5,586 nucleotides of DNA, from positions 1 to 5,586 of the forward strand of contig JANQHA010000041.1 in the NCBI GenBank assembly GCA_028282865.1, given 5' to 3'. Source of the stretch: Oligoflexales bacterium (GTDB lineage: Bacteria; Bdellovibrionota_B; Oligoflexia; Oligoflexales; CACXFL01). Each line of letters begins with the position of its first letter. Position 1 is the first letter of the stretch. The notes under the pieces were generated by a model. The model did not search any database, was not told the DNA's origin, and saw only the letters and a list, made by a program, of their open reading frames with translations. This document shows positions 5,111 to 5,586 of this stretch, piece by piece. The position numbers and the translations under genes were made by a program.

Positions 5111-5586
5111 TTAGCCCCTTGTCAGGTTGCTTTCCAGCCATTTTACGGCAAAAGGAACAAAGTCTTTCGCATCAAATAGCTCCGCCTCACAATCCCCCAC
5201 CCTTCCTATATTGGCTCGATCACTTTCTAGATAATCCATCATGATCTGGCTAAAATAATCTCCTTGGGCCCAATCCTGGATTCCGTGGCAGTCATCAATG
5301 CACTCAATCCACTGCTCTCCTTCGCCCTTGACATGATACTTGCGCCTAACCCGACGTTTTGGTGCAACATCAGCTAGGTTCTCAGCGAAGTGTGTTAGAG
5401 TGGTAGTATCAATATCAGCTCCTAGGCGCAAAACCCTACCATTGAAGTCAGTAAAACGACTAAGCACCGAGCCCACTGCGTAATAGTCATGTAAAGGCGA
5501 ATTTTTTAACAACTCGTCAGCCAGAGGCCCATAGCCACAAAATCGTGCGGCTGGATGATTATTAACTATAGAGCCGGGAAACTTTC
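5111..5586 (-). CDS. AAC(3)-family N-acetyltransferase, C-terminal part, cut by window edge
   Basis: The frame stays open past the TTG at 5512 to the right edge, adding at least 24 codons that read NHPAARFCGYGPLADEL before it. This matches the AAC(3) family pattern 'RSxHPxASFaaxGPxAeel', so TTG 5512 is internal and the start is outside the window. Further family marks are the G.vl.LGa..dT.TltHfAE segment (GRVLRLGADIDTTTLTHFAE, codons around 5390-5450), with the conserved His at 5390-5392 before AE. KRRVRRKYHVKGEG, a D-rich stretch, DYFSQIMMDYL and RVGDCEAELFDAKDFVPFA follow, all as in AAC(3)/YokD proteins. These enzymes transfer acetyl from acetyl-CoA to an amino group, classically N3 of 2-deoxystreptamine aminoglycosides; many chromosomal members have other or unknown substrates. 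Resistance should therefore not be assumed. The C-terminus (WLESNLTRG) has the normal length. About 157 residues, probably somewhat more than half of a typical 260-280, are visible. Confidence 0.9.
   Translation of the reverse strand, partial: KFPGSIVNNHPAARFCGYGPLADELLKNSPLHDYYAVGSVLSRFTDFNGRVLRLGADIDTTTLTHFAENLADVAPKRRVRRKYHVKGEGEQWIECIDDCHGIQDWAQGDYFSQIMMDYLESDRANIGRVGDCEAELFDAKDFVPFAVKWLESNLTRG

Overview
The window reads as ordinary bacterial chromosome. Protein similarity recalled from family knowledge (NhaA, a YrbG-like exchanger, an AAC(3)-like acetyltransferase) and the moderate-to-low GC content suggest a Gram-negative bacterium. A gammaproteobacterium from a salty or marine habitat is my best guess, but this is inference and no marker gene is present. 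I see no rRNA, tRNA, CRISPR array, transposase or phage gene.

Layout, left to right. (1) A polytopic membrane protein on the + strand (2-1054) is cut by the left edge and resembles GT-C/GT39-like membrane glycosyltransferase relatives. (2) A short convergent gap (1055-1152) holds a REP-like palindrome. (3) A sodium/calcium exchanger family protein on the - strand (1153-2106) has a TTG start and a readable sigma70-type promoter. (4) A 280-bp AT-rich divergent control region (2107-2386) carries two promoter candidates, an operator-like dyad, a repeated 16/17-mer and an AT-rich inverted repeat. (5) A bacterial homologue of the archaeo-eukaryotic release factor/Pelota family (baeRF) lies on the + strand (2387-3475). 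(6) A strong hairpin (3482-3531) follows. (7) NhaA, a Na+/H+ antiporter, is on the + strand (3566-4771). (8) A 62-residue protein with a CxxC...HxxxxH metal-binding pattern is on the - strand (4833-5021). (9) The C-terminal part of an AAC(3)-type N-acetyltransferase is on the - strand and runs off the right edge (5111-5586).

How the genes may work together. The centre of the window groups two cation antiporters (a CaCA-type exchanger and NhaA) around a release-factor-like protein. The exchanger and the baeRF gene share one divergent control region, and the baeRF gene and nhaA are in tandem with only a hairpin between them. A link between ion or pH stress and ribosome-associated rescue is possible but rests on proximity alone. 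The most interesting single item is the baeRF protein: it has a GGFIGQ sequence where classical eRF1 carries its GGQ peptide-release loop. I found no convincing undescribed multi-gene system.
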